From assembly GCA_035649495.1 (NCBI GenBank), contig DASRJL010000211.1, positions 11,581-75,580 of the forward strand: a stretch of DNA of 64,000 nucleotides. The letters are read 5' to 3'. The first letter of the stretch is position 1. Each line of letters opens with the position of its first letter. The translations under genes and the position numbers were made by a program. The stretch comes from SG8-41 sp035649495. GTDB lineage: Bacteria; Pseudomonadota; Gammaproteobacteria; Burkholderiales; SG8-41. Of the stretch, positions 63,836 through 64,000 are shown piece after piece. The notes under the pieces were generated by a model. The model did no database searches and was not told where the DNA came from. It saw only the letters and a program-made list of their open reading frames with translations.

Positions 63836-64000
63836 CTAGCGGCCGGGTAATGCTTCGTTACCCGGCCGCAGCCCCTCGATTTTCCGCTGCAGGCCGGCAA
63901 GCGCTTCGCGGGTGTGCTCCAGTTCCTGCAGGAGCTCCTCGCGCGTGGTCTGCTCGCCCAGCTCTTCGAGCTTCTCGGTCTTGGCGGCGTCGAGATTATT
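63836..64000 (-). CDS. C-terminal end of a coiled-coil protein (cut by window edge)
   Basis: The last 54 codons of a minus-strand gene whose 5' part lies beyond base 64000. The visible sequence is charged and helical (AAKTEKLEELGEQTTREELL, then LEHTREALAGLQRKIEG), a clear heptad pattern, ending at TAG 63836-63838. Codon use matches the region. The family cannot be named from this much. Confidence 0.65.
   Translation of the reverse strand, partial: NNLDAAKTEKLEELGEQTTREELLQELEHTREALAGLQRKIEGLRPGNEALPGR
63839..63869. terminator. Perfect 12-bp stem-loop at a convergent gene junction
   Basis: GCGGCCGGGTAA (63839-63850) and TTACCCGGCCGC (63858-63869) pair perfectly around a 7-base loop. The stem lies in the last codons of the minus-strand coiled-coil gene and just past the TPR stop. 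No T-run on either side. It may act as a bidirectional 3'-end structure. Confidence 0.5.

Overview
The window reads as a GC-rich (about 65%) chromosomal segment of a betaproteobacterium. Gene order supports this: pilMNOPQ-aroK-aroB-dgt-gltB-gltD-hemE-priA-argS-SPOR, the lptD-surA-pdxA-rsmA block divergent from amgK-murU, pepP-ubiH, dusB-fis-purH-purD, hemL-thiE-thiD-rubredoxin, and three Bug/TctC-type periplasmic receptors. The Bug receptors lean toward Burkholderiales or a neighbouring uncultured lineage; the genus cannot be told. I saw no rRNA, tRNA, CRISPR array, insertion sequence or prophage.

Layout. (1) 1-19.8 kb is one long minus-strand block. It starts with the type IV pilus assembly operon pilMNOPQ and continues with shikimate genes aroK/aroB, a dGTPase-like gene, glutamate synthase gltBD, hemE, priA, argS and the start of a SPOR-domain gene. 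(2) 20-31 kb: penicillin-binding protein 1A and an unrecognised nucleotidyltransferase-like gene on plus; hemB on minus, divergent from a probable small RNA; cytochrome c4; hemL-thiE-thiD on minus; rubredoxin and glyoxalase I on plus; one Bug receptor. (3) 29.9-41.2 kb: rsmA, pdxA, surA and lptD on minus (outer-membrane biogenesis), then amgK-murU (muropeptide recycling), pepP-ubiH and dusB-fis on plus. (4) 41.3-48.2 kb: purH-purD, a two-domain VOC protein, hemF and two convergent Bug receptors. (5) 48.3-64 kb: an Asp-box beta-propeller protein, an MFS transporter, and a branched-chain amino acid ABC operon livKHMGF. The liv operon runs straight into a membrane histidine kinase and a Ser/Thr kinase fused to two receiver domains. 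Last come a small cytochrome c, a YyaL/DUF255 protein, a TPR protein and the 3' end of a coiled-coil gene.

How it fits together. Most of the window is core metabolism and envelope assembly: heme (hemB, hemL, hemE, hemF) with c-type cytochromes that use it, purines, glutamate, aromatic precursors, thiamine and pyridoxal cofactors, LPS export and peptidoglycan synthesis and recycling. The accessory content lies mainly at 44-59 kb.

The least ordinary items are four. First, a compact intergenic RNA candidate at 24138-24246 has four hairpins, two with C-rich anti-Shine-Dalgarno loops, under a sigma-E-like promoter back to back with hemB. Second, a family of heptamer-repeat arrays sits exactly on gene boundaries and in places supplies stop or start codons. 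Third, a kinase/phosphorelay pair is fused to the end of the liv operon. Fourth, two DnaA-box matches lie in the unusual hemE-priA spacer.
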